DNA of 33,022 bases, from positions 1 to 33,022 of the forward strand of contig JAJTGD010000036.1 in the NCBI GenBank assembly GCA_021299035.1. The letters run 5' to 3'. This stretch comes from Oxalobacteraceae bacterium. Lineage in GTDB: Bacteria > Pseudomonadota > Gammaproteobacteria > Burkholderiales > Burkholderiaceae_D. Below the pieces are notes generated by a model. It saw nothing but the letters and a program-made list of their open reading frames with translations, was not told the DNA's origin and did not search any database. Shown here one piece after another: positions 8,691-16,820 of this stretch; positions within the stretch are counted from its first letter, which is position 1, and the number at the start of each line of letters is the position of its first letter. A program made the position numbers and the translations under genes.

Positions 8691-9512
8691 CTATGCAGTA
8701 CCGTCAGATTTATTCATCTCGCTGAGTCTCTGCAATACTTCTTGATATGTAGACGGCAGAACAAAGGTGATCGAACGATCGATGTTTTTCTGCTTCGCGT
8801 CCGCATTCAAGCGGCGTGCTGCTGCCAAATTCGCCATCAAACATTCGTCCGAAAATTTCAGATCACCTGCATCCATCTCATCCGGCTCCACCTGAATGAC
8901 AATCGCTCCTGCCGTATCACCAACCGCCTGAAACATACGATCTGCTATCTCTTCCGGAGTGATGGACGATCTGGTCTGGGGAAAACACACTATTTCTTTT
9001 GCAGCAGTAGTTTTTGTAGAGAAGCGGTGATATGGCGGCGGCTTAGGATTCGCCAGATAATCAGAGAGCTGGTCATAGGTCTTCCTCTCCATACCGCCGT
9101 AAAACTTCGCTGCGCCTCGCATTTGTGCTTTTGCAAATCCGCCGGAGACGACCGTGAGATTCGACTTCATCGCGGTAAGCCAACCCGTCCTGACTTCTAT
9201 TCCGAAGCCAGAATGCTTCAGCGGCTTCGACATCAGCTCAGCTTTTGTTTGTTTTAGCTCATAGGCAGTTCGATTGAATGCCCTATCGATCGACTGACCC
9301 ATCTGCTCGCGTATATTCCTCAGGAAGGGTTGAATCGAAGAGCCATCCGCAACCGCGTCTTTTACTGCCTCCAAGGCACGGATTGATTTTCCTTTGAGTT
9401 CTCCGGCGGCGGCGGCCAGTTTCTGGAGTCCTTTATCCAGCGAGCCTTCTTTGCCAAACTCTGCCCTGACATCGTCACGGATTTGTTGAATCGCACTACT
9501 TATTGACTTCAT
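8691..9512 (-). CDS. Hypothetical protein sharing an alpha/beta unit with its downstream neighbour
   Basis: A 273-residue protein of no recognised family and with no signal peptide or membrane segment. Residues 1-100 are mainly helical and charged (AIQQIRDDVRAEFGKEG, AFNRTAYELKQTKAEL) and could form a coiled coil. The middle has Gly-rich SGFGIEV and FYGG segments. Residues 188-267 resemble the unit repeated in the next gene: AGAIVIQVEPDEMD, then CLMANLAAARRLN, then RSITFVLPSTYQEVLQRL. The ATG at 9512 is preferred because GGAGA lies 5 bases upstream; an in-frame TTG exists at 9530. The pyruvate dehydrogenase operon terminator lies just upstream, so the gene must have its own promoter in 9513-9625. 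No convincing -35/-10 pair was found there. Confidence 0.72.
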   Translation of the reverse strand: MKSISSAIQQIRDDVRAEFGKEGSLDKGLQKLAAAAGELKGKSIRALEAVKDAVADGSSIQPFLRNIREQMGQSIDRAFNRTAYELKQTKAELMSKPLKHSGFGIEVRTGWLTAMKSNLTVVSGGFAKAQMRGAAKFYGGMERKTYDQLSDYLANPKPPPYHRFSTKTTAAKEIVCFPQTRSSITPEEIADRMFQAVGDTAGAIVIQVEPDEMDAGDLKFSDECLMANLAAARRLNADAKQKNIDRSITFVLPSTYQEVLQRLSEMNKSDGTA

Positions 9513-9626
9513 GGCTTCTCCAAAGGGCAAACGGACAAAGCAACGCTTGTCGTTAACTGTAAAGAAGAAGTTTCGCCATGACCCGGCTGGTTCCGCGCAT
9601 CACAGGGACTGATACATCGGCGACAC

Positions 9627-9654
9627 AAAACAAAACGGCCCGCGTCGCGGGCCG
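9627..9654 (-). terminator. Intrinsic terminator of the aceE-aceF-lpdA operon
   Basis: CGGCCCGCG (9636-9644) and CGCGGGCCG (9646-9654) form a GC-rich stem with a loop of about three bases when folded. On the minus strand it is followed at once by TTTTGTTTT (9635 down to 9627). It lies about 20 bases past the lpdA stop and is oriented to end transcription of the pyruvate dehydrogenase operon. Confidence 0.85.
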
Positions 9655-9674
9655 CTTCTTGAAGGCAATTCGCC

Positions 9675-11444
9675 TCACTTCTTCGCGGGAATATACAAGT
9701 CGGTGATGCTGCCCAGCCCCATTTCTGCCGCGAACATAGGCGTCTCCGACAGCGTCGGATGTGCATGTACGGTCAGTGCGAGGTCTTCGAGGTCTGCACC
9801 CATTTCCATCGCCAGCACGGTTTCAGCCAGCAGCTCACCAGCGTTCACGCCGACAATACCGGCGCCAATGATGCGCTTGGTAGTCGGGTCCCAAAGCAAT
9901 TTGGTCAAACCATCATCACGGCCCATCGCCAATGCGCGGCCGCTCGCGGCCCACGGGAAGCTGGCCTTCTCAAACGGGATACCCTTCGCCTTCGCCTCGA
10001 CCTCGGTCACACCCATCCACGCAATTTCAGGATCGGTATAAGCTACCGAGGGAATCGTCATTGCATCGAATGCCACCTTGTGACCGGCGATGACTTCAGC
10101 CGCAACCTTCGCTTCGTTAGTCGCTTTGTGCGCGAGCATCGGGTCGCCACAGATATCACCGATAGCGAAAATGTTCGGTACGTTGGTGCGCTGCTGACGA
10201 TCGACCGGTATGAAGCCACGCTCATTCACAACTACACCTGCTTTATCCGCTGCAATGTCCTTACCATTCGGACGGCGTCCTACCGCCAACAGCACCATGT
10301 CATATAGCTGAGGCTCTACCGGAGCGCTGTCACCCTCGAAGCTGGCGAGTAAACCATTGGCGCGTGCTTCAAGCTTGGTCACCTTCGTCTTCAGCATGAT
10401 GGCTTCATAGCGCTTCTCAATGCGCTTCTGCAGCGGCTTCACGATATCGCGGTCGGCAGCCGGAATCAGTCCATCAGCAAACTCGACGACAGATACTTTC
10501 GAACCCAAGGCATCATAGACACAGGCCATTTCAAGACCAATGATGCCGCCACCAATGACGAGCATGCGCTTCGGAATCTGGCGCAGCTCGAGCGCACCTG
10601 TAGAGTCGACCAAACGCGGATCGTCATACGGAAAACCTGGAATCTTCACCACGGACGAGCCCGCAGCAATAATGGCATTTTTGAAGGCGATGGTCTTGGC
10701 ACCCTCAGCCGTCTCGACGCTCAGCGAGTTGGATGATGTGAACGCACCCTTGCCCTGCACTACCTGAACCTTGCGAGCCTTTGCCAGGCCAGACAGACCA
10801 CCCGTGAGTTTCTTGATCACGCCCTCTTTCCAACCGCGCAGCGCATCAAGATTAATCTCGGGCGCCCCGAGTTTGATACCAAAGTGCGACATTTCTTCTG
10901 CTTCGGTGATCACCTTTGCTGCGTGCAGTAATGCCTTGGAGGGTATGCAGCCGACATTCAGGCAAACACCACCCAAGCTCGCGTAACGCTCGATCAGCAC
11001 TACTTTCTGGCCGAGGTCTGCAGCGCGGAAAGCAGCGGTGTAGCCGCCGGGACCCGCGCCGAGGACCAGGGTGTCGCATTCGATATCTGCAGTTCCAGAA
11101 AAGCTGGATGCAACTGGCGCGACCGCCGATGCCGCAGGCGCTGATGGTGCGCTGGGCGCTGAAGCAGCTGCTGGCGCAGCAGCGGGTGCAGCACTAGCAC
11201 CTGACTCTGCCGCTTCGAGTATCAGTATCGGTGAGCCTTCGGAAATCTTGTCACCGAGTTTCACCAGTAATGACTTCACGACGCCAGCAGTACTGCAGGG
11301 AATTTCCATGCTCGCTTTGTCGGACTCAACGGTGATCAGCGATTGCTCTACCTGTACCGTATCACCCACTTTGACAAGCAGCTCAATGACTTCGACTTCC
11401 TTGAAATCGCCAATATCGGGGACTTTGATTTCGATGGCGCTCAT
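9675..11444 (-). CDS. lpdA: Dihydrolipoyl dehydrogenase (E3) with N-terminal lipoyl domain
   Basis: A 589-residue E3 of the pyruvate dehydrogenase complex, which reoxidises dihydrolipoamide with FAD and NAD+. It has an N-terminal lipoyl domain (1-77; lipoylation site Lys43 in ESDKAS), an Ala/Pro/Ser linker (about 78-117), the FAD motif GAGPGG (129-134), and the redox disulfide Cys161-Cys166 in [14 protein letters not shown] second GGGIIG nucleotide motif follows. The catalytic pair His562/Glu567 sits in HAHPTLSE. The extra lipoyl domain makes it about 115 residues longer than E. coli Lpd, as in many betaproteobacteria and Neisseria. GGAG precedes the ATG. It is the last gene of the operon, 91 bases after aceF. 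Confidence 0.95.
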   Translation of the reverse strand: MSAIEIKVPDIGDFKEVEVIELLVKVGDTVQVEQSLITVESDKASMEIPCSTAGVVKSLLVKLGDKISEGSPILILEAAESGASAAPAAAPAAASAPSAPSAPAASAVAPVASSFSGTADIECDTLVLGAGPGGYTAAFRAADLGQKVVLIERYASLGGVCLNVGCIPSKALLHAAKVITEAEEMSHFGIKLGAPEINLDALRGWKEGVIKKLTGGLSGLAKARKVQVVQGKGAFTSSNSLSVETAEGAKTIAFKNAIIAAGSSVVKIPGFPYDDPRLVDSTGALELRQIPKRMLVIGGGIIGLEMACVYDALGSKVSVVEFADGLIPAADRDIVKPLQKRIEKRYEAIMLKTKVTKLEARANGLLASFEGDSAPVEPQLYDMVLLAVGRRPNGKDIAADKAGVVVNERGFIPVDRQQRTNVPNIFAIGDICGDPMLAHKATNEAKVAAEVIAGHKVAFDAMTIPSVAYTDPEIAWMGVTEVEAKAKGIPFEKASFPWAASGRALAMGRDDGLTKLLWDPTTKRIIGAGIVGVNAGELLAETVLAMEMGADLEDLALTVHAHPTLSETPMFAAEMGLGSITDLYIPAKK

Positions 11445-11535
11445 GATTTACTCCGTTATTCTTAATCGTCAGTGTCTACTGTGGGCGCGATCTGATCGCA
11501 CAGGCGAACGACGACGTCGGTCGCCATTAGGAGGT

Positions 11536-12867
11536 TCACAGTAGTGTCTTGCGCATGTCAGCGAGTACATCGCCAAGGTACACCGTGAAGCGGGCGCCAA
11601 GTGCGCCATCGATCACGCGATGGTCATACGACAGCGACATCGGTAGCATCAAGCGCGGTGCGAAGGCCTTGCCATCCCACACCGGCTTGATCTCGGATTT
11701 CGAAAGGCCAAGAATCGCTACCTCGGGCGCGTTGATGATGGGCGTGAACGATGTGCCGCCAATACCGCCGAGCGAAGAAATCGTGAAAGTCGCGCCTTGC
11801 ATATCGGCAGGCTTCAGCTTGCCCTCGCGCGCCTGCGCGGATAGCTCGCCCATTTCTTTAGCAATCTGCGACAGGCCTTTTTGGTCGGCGTTTTTAATCA
11901 CCGGTACCACCAGCCCATTCGGCGTATCTGCAGCAAAGCCGATGTTGTAGAAGTGTTTGAGAATCAGATTCTCGCCAGCAGCATCAAGCGATGCATTAAA
12001 CGCCGGGAATTTCTTCAGCGCTGCGACACTGGCTTTGATGACGAACGCCAGCATCGTCAGTTTCACGCCGGATTTAGCGAGTGATTCATTGGCACTCTTG
12101 CGGAATTCTTCCAGATCGGTGATATCGGCCTGATCGAACTGGGTCACATGCGGAATCATTACCCAGTTACGATGCAAATTCGGGCCACTGATTTTCTTGA
12201 TACGCGATAGCGGCTCAAGCGATGTCTCACCAAACTTGGAGAAATCGAGCGACGGCCAGGGTAGCAAGCCAAGCGCAGCACCACCACCCGCTGCAGACGA
12301 TGCTGCCGAACCACCTGCCATCACGCCTTTGACGAAGCCTTGTACATCTTCGATCAGGATCCGACCCTTGGTACCACTGCCTGACACACGTGCCAGATCA
12401 ACACCGAGTTCACGCGCAAATTTTCTGACGGAAGGCGATGCATGCGGCTTTTGTCCGTCGGATGCGGCGGTGGGCGCAGATACGGCGCTTGCTACCGACA
12501 CAGCGTTACTGGTTGTCGCTGCAGTCGCAGCAGTAGCAGTAGCAGTCGCTGCTGCAGGCGTACTGGCCACTGCAGCGGGTGCGCTAACGAGCGCGGCAGC
12601 CGGTGCGGCGACTGGTGCTGATACGGCATCGCTTACTTCGAGTAGTAATACCAATGATCCCTCGGCGACTTTATCGCCCAACTTGACCTTCAGCTCTTTC
12701 ACCACGCCGCTGGCGCTGCTCGGAATCTCCATACTGGCTTTGTCCGACTCGACGGTGATCAGCGATTGCTCTGCCTGTATCGTGTCGCCCGGTTTAACCA
12801 GCAACTCGATCACCTCCACCTCTTTGAAGTCGCCGATGTCGGGGACCTTGACCTCTATTTGGCTCAT
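11536..12867 (-). CDS. aceF: Dihydrolipoyllysine-residue acetyltransferase (pyruvate dehydrogenase E2)
   Basis: A 443-residue E2 that transfers the acetyl group from lipoamide to CoA and forms the complex core. Domains in order are one lipoyl domain (1-77, Lys43), a long Ala/Pro/Thr/Val linker (about 78-140), a peripheral-subunit-binding domain (about 142-180, SPSVRKFARELGVDL and GRILIEDV), a second Gly/Ala linker, and the catalytic domain. The last carries SYDHRVIDGALG near the end, with catalytic His416 and Asp420. Having a single lipoyl domain (E. coli has three) is usual for betaproteobacteria, where E3 carries another. GGAG lies about 8 bases before the ATG. It sits 83 bases after aceE in the same operon. 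Confidence 0.95.
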   Translation of the reverse strand: MSQIEVKVPDIGDFKEVEVIELLVKPGDTIQAEQSLITVESDKASMEIPSSASGVVKELKVKLGDKVAEGSLVLLLEVSDAVSAPVAAPAAALVSAPAAVASTPAAATATATAATAATTSNAVSVASAVSAPTAASDGQKPHASPSVRKFARELGVDLARVSGSGTKGRILIEDVQGFVKGVMAGGSAASSAAGGGAALGLLPWPSLDFSKFGETSLEPLSRIKKISGPNLHRNWVMIPHVTQFDQADITDLEEFRKSANESLAKSGVKLTMLAFVIKASVAALKKFPAFNASLDAAGENLILKHFYNIGFAADTPNGLVVPVIKNADQKGLSQIAKEMGELSAQAREGKLKPADMQGATFTISSLGGIGGTSFTPIINAPEVAILGLSKSEIKPVWDGKAFAPRLMLPMSLSYDHRVIDGALGARFTVYLGDVLADMRKTLL

Positions 12868-12950
12868 TATTTTTGCTCCGTGTTTCCGTGAGGGCCGCTA
12901 CTCAACACAAGGCGGCGCAGATGGCAGCAGACCGCTGCCCTGCCTTCTCA

Positions 12951-15653
12951 TTACACTGTGATCGGATTAGGTTTATTTGGATCGATACCGTATTTCGTAA
13001 TAGCCTTCGCCACCACCGACGCATCGACCTTGCCATCATCGGCTAAGGCTTTCAGCGCAGCGACCGCGACATAGTGCCGATTCACCTCGAAAAATTCGCG
13101 CAGCTTTGCTCGTGTATCGGAACGACCAAAACCATCCGTACCGAGTACACGATAGCCACGACCCTTCGGTATGAATGGACGAATTTGCTCGGCATAGCTA
13201 TGCAGGTAATCAGTCGCCGCAATTACCGGCCCGTCGCTGCTAGTCAGTTGCTGTGTGACATACGGCACACGCTGCTGCTTCGCAGTTGGGTTGAGAAGAT
13301 TCCAGCGATCTGCATCCTGACCCTCGCGTGCCAGCAGGGTAAAGGATGGTGCCGACCAAATATCAGCGGCGACATCCCACTCTTCTTCCAGTAACCGTGC
13401 GCCTTCCATCACCTCGCGCAAAATCGTGCCTGAGCCCATCAACTGCACACGCAGTTTTGCTTTTTTCTGCGCAGACGGCTTCAGCAAGTACATGCCTTTG
13501 AGGATGCCTTCTTCCTGACCCGGTTTCAAACCGGGGTGCGCATAGTTCTCATTCATCAGGGTGATGTAATAGAACACGTCCTCTTGCTTCTCGACCATGC
13601 GCTTAAGGCCGTCGTGCATGATGACGGCCACCTCATGCGCAAAGGTCGGGTCATACGGCAAACAGTTTGGAATGGTCGAGGCGAGGACGTGGCTGTGGCC
13701 ATCCTCATGCTGCAAGCCTTCACCATTCAAGGTGGTACGGCCGGAAGTGCCGCCAAGCAGGAAGCCACGCGCGCGCATATCACCCGCAGCCCAGGCGAGA
13801 TCACCCACGCGCTGCAAGCCGAACATTGAGTAGAAGATATAAAACGGAATCATCACCCGGTTATTCGTTGAGTAGGAGGTCGCTGCTGCAATCCACGAAC
13901 TCATCGCACCCGCTTCGTTAATCCCCTCTTGAAGGATCTGACCTGCCTTGTCTTCGCGGTAGTAGCTGACCTGATCTTTGTCGACCGGCTCATACAGCTG
14001 CCCCTGCTGGCTAAAGATACCAATCTGGCGGAAGAAACCTTCCATACCAAAGGTACGCGCCTCATCCACCAGAATCGGCACCACGCGCGGCGCCAGCGAC
14101 TTGTCACGCAGGAGTGCGGTCAGTACGCGAACATAGGCTTGCGTCGTCGATATCTCACGGCCTTCTGCAGTCGGATCGAGCACGGCCTGGAATGCAGACA
14201 GCTCTGGCACCTGCAATGGGTCGTCGGCCTTGCGGCGGCGCTGCGGGAGATAACCGCCGAGCTGTTTGCGGCGCTCATGCAAATACTTAATTTCCGGTGC
14301 GTCGTCGGACGGCTTGAAGAACGGCACCTCATGCAGCTGATCGTCCGGAATGGGAATGCCGAAGCGGTCGCGCATTTCGCGGATCGCGTCGTCGTCGAGT
14401 TTCTTGGTCTGGTGCGCGGTATTACGTGCCTCACCTGATTTACCCATCCCATAACCCTTGACGGTTTTCACCAGCAAAACTGTCGGCTGCCCCTTGTGCT
14501 CCTGCGCGGCCTTGTAAGCGGCGTAGATTTTGTGCGGGTCGTGACCACCACGCAGCAGACGCCAGATATCGTCATCTGACAAGTTGGCAACCAGCTCGAG
14601 TCCACGCGGGTCTTTACCAAAGAAATGTTTGCGCACGTAGGCGCCGTCCTTGGCTTTGTAGTTCTGATATTCGCCGTCGACGGTTTCCATCATGATTCGC
14701 TGCAGCACGCCATCCTTATCACGCGCCAGCAGGTCGTCCCAGTTGGAACCCCAGATGACTTTGATGACATTCCAGCCTGCACCACGGAAATCAGCCTCCA
14801 GTTCCTGGATGATTTTGCCGTTACCGCGCACTGGGCCATCGAGTCGTTGCAAGTTGCAATTGATGACAAACACCAGGTTGTCGAGCATCTCGCGACCCGC
14901 CATGCCGATCGCACCCATCGATTCCGGCTCATCCATCTCGCCATCACCGCAGAATGCCCATACTTTGCGATTCGCAGTGTCCGCAATCTGGCGTGCATGC
15001 AGATACTTCAGAAAACGAGCCTGATAGATCGCCATCAGCGGGCCAAGACCCATTGATACCGTGGGGAACTGCCAGAAATCAGGCATCAGCTTCGGGTGCG
15101 GGTAAGACGACAAGCCCTTGCCATCGACCTCACGCCGGAAGTTGAGCATTTGCTCTTCAGTGATACGACCTTCCAGAAATGCGCGCGCATAAATACCGGG
15201 CGCAGAGTGTCCTTGTATATAGAGCAGGTCACCACCATGATTTTCTGACGGTGCGTGCCAGAAATGATTGAAGCCAATGCCGAGCATATTCGCCAACGAA
15301 GCAAAGCTCGAAATATGGCCGCCGAGATCGCCGTCGGAGCGATTGGTTTTCACCACCATCGCCATCGCATTCCAACGCATCCATGAACGCAAGCGCTCCT
15401 CGTACTCGAGGTTGCCGGGGCAGTGCTCACCGAGGTGCGCAGGAATGGTATTGACGTAGGCCGTGTTACTGGAGAAAGGAATATGAGCCCCGCGCCGTCG
15501 CGCTAAGTCCACCATCCGTTCAAGTAAATAGTGTGCGCGCTCAGCGCCCTCATGTTCGATCACGGACTCGAGGGCATCCAGCCACTCGCGAGTTTCCATG
15601 ACATCAGGGTCGTTGGCGGCTTGCGCCAAGATGTTATCGATTTGGGCTGCCAT
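12951..15653 (-). CDS. aceE: Pyruvate dehydrogenase E1 component, homodimeric type
   Basis: A 900-residue protein, the usual length of the homodimeric E1 (E. coli 887). It decarboxylates pyruvate with thiamine diphosphate and acetylates lipoyl groups on E2. The ThDP/Mg motif starts at GDGEMDEPES (236-245) and runs to the Asn in VFVINCNLQR (261-270). QGHSAPGIYARAF (147-159) and the C-terminal GTDGFGRSDTR are family hallmarks. The ATG at 15653 has GGAGA 6 bases upstream. It is the first gene of the operon, behind a strong promoter and divergent from folD. Confidence 0.97.
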   Translation of the reverse strand: MAAQIDNILAQAANDPDVMETREWLDALESVIEHEGAERAHYLLERMVDLARRRGAHIPFSSNTAYVNTIPAHLGEHCPGNLEYEERLRSWMRWNAMAMVVKTNRSDGDLGGHISSFASLANMLGIGFNHFWHAPSENHGGDLLYIQGHSAPGIYARAFLEGRITEEQMLNFRREVDGKGLSSYPHPKLMPDFWQFPTVSMGLGPLMAIYQARFLKYLHARQIADTANRKVWAFCGDGEMDEPESMGAIGMAGREMLDNLVFVINCNLQRLDGPVRGNGKIIQELEADFRGAGWNVIKVIWGSNWDDLLARDKDGVLQRIMMETVDGEYQNYKAKDGAYVRKHFFGKDPRGLELVANLSDDDIWRLLRGGHDPHKIYAAYKAAQEHKGQPTVLLVKTVKGYGMGKSGEARNTAHQTKKLDDDAIREMRDRFGIPIPDDQLHEVPFFKPSDDAPEIKYLHERRKQLGGYLPQRRRKADDPLQVPELSAFQAVLDPTAEGREISTTQAYVRVLTALLRDKSLAPRVVPILVDEARTFGMEGFFRQIGIFSQQGQLYEPVDKDQVSYYREDKAGQILQEGINEAGAMSSWIAAATSYSTNNRVMIPFYIFYSMFGLQRVGDLAWAAGDMRARGFLLGGTSGRTTLNGEGLQHEDGHSHVLASTIPNCLPYDPTFAHEVAVIMHDGLKRMVEKQEDVFYYITLMNENYAHPGLKPGQEEGILKGMYLLKPSAQKKAKLRVQLMGSGTILREVMEGARLLEEEWDVAADIWSAPSFTLLAREGQDADRWNLLNPTAKQQRVPYVTQQLTSSDGPVIAATDYLHSYAEQIRPFIPKGRGYRVLGTDGFGRSDTRAKLREFFEVNRHYVAVAALKALADDGKVDASVVAKAITKYGIDPNKPNPITV

Positions 15654-15732
15654 ATCGGTCTCCAGTGTCGGTCTTGGCCGGTGGACCTCTCTCGGGCGCC
15701 GGCAGAATGAAGTTACCCCGAAATCCGAGCAG

Positions 15733-15750
15733 ACTTCAATCGGTTGAAGT
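15733..15750. promoter_or_regulatory. Perfect palindrome overlapping the aceE -10 (operator candidate)
   Basis: ACTTCAA (15733-15739) and TTGAAGT (15744-15750) are a perfect 7-4-7 inverted repeat. It overlaps the first bases of the aceE -10 and covers the expected start of transcription, a position suited to repression. It does not resemble the E. coli PdhR site, and no regulator gene is nearby. Confidence 0.5.
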
Positions 15751-15776
15751 GTAGCAGGACTCCATCAATTTTTCAA
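15748..15776 (-). promoter_or_regulatory. Sigma-70-type promoter of aceE-aceF-lpdA
   Basis: On the minus strand, TTGAAA (15776-15771) and TACACT (15753-15748) are separated by exactly 17 bases. Both hexamers match the consensus at five and four of six positions. Transcription should start near 15741, giving a leader of about 90 bases before aceE. Confidence 0.7.
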
Positions 15777-15913
15777 AATACGGTAGATGATTTCATAATG
15801 CAGGATATTATTGAAATAAAAATACGGTGTGGGCTGTACTTTGATGGCGGCGTTTTGCGACGACGCACGGAATGCTGAGGTTTTGCCTCGAATCAAACTT
15901 TGTTCCCCACTCT

Positions 15914-15919
15914 TATAAT
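15914..15919 (+). promoter_or_regulatory. -10 element of the folD operon promoter
   Basis: A perfect TATAAT lies at 15914-15919, 33 bases before the folD ATG. No good -35 hexamer is found 16-18 bases upstream (AATCAA at 15891-15896 is the nearest), so the promoter may depend on an activator or the -10 alone. Confidence 0.5.
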
Positions 15920-15952
15920 GCGGTCTCTCCTAACCCGATATAAGTCCCCACT

Positions 15953-16807
15953 ATGTCCGCAAAAATCATCGATGGAAATGCGCTCTCGCACCAATTACGT
16001 GGCGAAGTCGCTCAGCGTGCTGCAGCCCTGACCGCCAAAGGCCATCAGCCTGGTCTGGCCGTTATTCTGGTTGGTGACAGCCAGGCGTCGCAGGTGTACG
16101 TCCGCAATAAGGTCAAGGCCTGTGAAGAGAACGGGATTTACTCGGTCTTGGAAAAATACGATGCCGCCATGTCGGAGGCCGAGCTGTTGGCCCGTGTGGA
16201 TGCCCTGAATAAAGACCCGAAAATCAATGGCATCCTGGTTCAGCTGCCGCTGCCACCGCACATCGATTCCAACAAGGTGATCGAAGCCATCGCCGCCGAG
16301 AAGGATGTGGATGGTTTTCATATTAGCAATGCCGGACTGCTGATGACTGGCCAGCCGCTGTTCCGTCCCTGCACGCCTTATGGCGTGATGAAAATGCTGG
16401 AATCGATCAATTACCCGGTACGCGGTGCCACCGCAGTGGTCGTCGGTGCCTCCAACATTGTCGGCAAGCCACAGGCCATGCTGCTGCTGCAAGCGGGCGC
16501 AACTGTGACTATCTGCAATTCAAAAACCCGCGACCTCGGTCACCACACCCGTGATGCCGATATCGTGGTGGTCGCCACCGGTAAGCGGAACATTGTTACT
16601 GCTGACATGGTCAAGCCAGGTGCGGTCGTGATCGATGTCGGCATGAACCGCGACGATGCCGGCAAGTTATGCGGTGATGTCGACTATGTCCCAACGGCAG
16701 AAGTGGCTGGCTGGATCACGCCCGTTCCGGGTGGGGTGGGTCCGATGACGATCACCATGCTGCTGGTGAATACCATCGAAGCCGCAGAACGTGCCGCCCA
16801 TAGCTAA
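15953..16807 (+). CDS. folD: Bifunctional methylenetetrahydrofolate dehydrogenase / methenyltetrahydrofolate cyclohydrolase
   Basis: A 284-residue protein of standard FolD length. It interconverts 5,10-methylene-, 5,10-methenyl- and 10-formyl-tetrahydrofolate with NADP, supplying one-carbon units. Catalytic Tyr49 and Lys53 are in [21 protein letters not shown], the dinucleotide-binding [13 protein letters not shown] and the C-terminal PGGVGPMT signature are all present. It is the first gene of an apparent operon, with prlC 13 bases downstream. No strong Shine-Dalgarno is visible. Confidence 0.96.
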   Translation: MSAKIIDGNALSHQLRGEVAQRAAALTAKGHQPGLAVILVGDSQASQVYVRNKVKACEENGIYSVLEKYDAAMSEAELLARVDALNKDPKINGILVQLPLPPHIDSNKVIEAIAAEKDVDGFHISNAGLLMTGQPLFRPCTPYGVMKMLESINYPVRGATAVVVGASNIVGKPQAMLLLQAGATVTICNSKTRDLGHHTRDADIVVVATGKRNIVTADMVKPGAVVIDVGMNRDDAGKLCGDVDYVPTAEVAGWITPVPGGVGPMTITMLLVNTIEAAERAAHS

Positions 16808-16820
16808 CACCTGAGACACC

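Noticed and set aside
9513-9625. hrp-box-like GGAACC sequence upstream of the unrecognised gene pair
   Set aside because: The second half (CCACnnA at 15-16 bases) is absent, so there is no support for type III secretion control.
11487-11499. GCGATC-T-GATCGC palindrome between aceF and lpdA
   Set aside because: It is short, has no T-run and lies inside an operon. It may be a weak processing hairpin but cannot be supported as a terminator.
12505-12625. Short GCAGTAGCAGT-like tandem repeats
   Set aside because: These encode the Ala/Thr/Val linker of AceF on the minus strand; such low-complexity linkers are normal for E2 proteins.
12197-12961. Long plus-strand ORF (254 codons) opposite aceF
   Set aside because: It is a mirror of the Ala/Ser-rich linker coding region of aceF. 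It has no family features, and the aceF frame is unambiguous.
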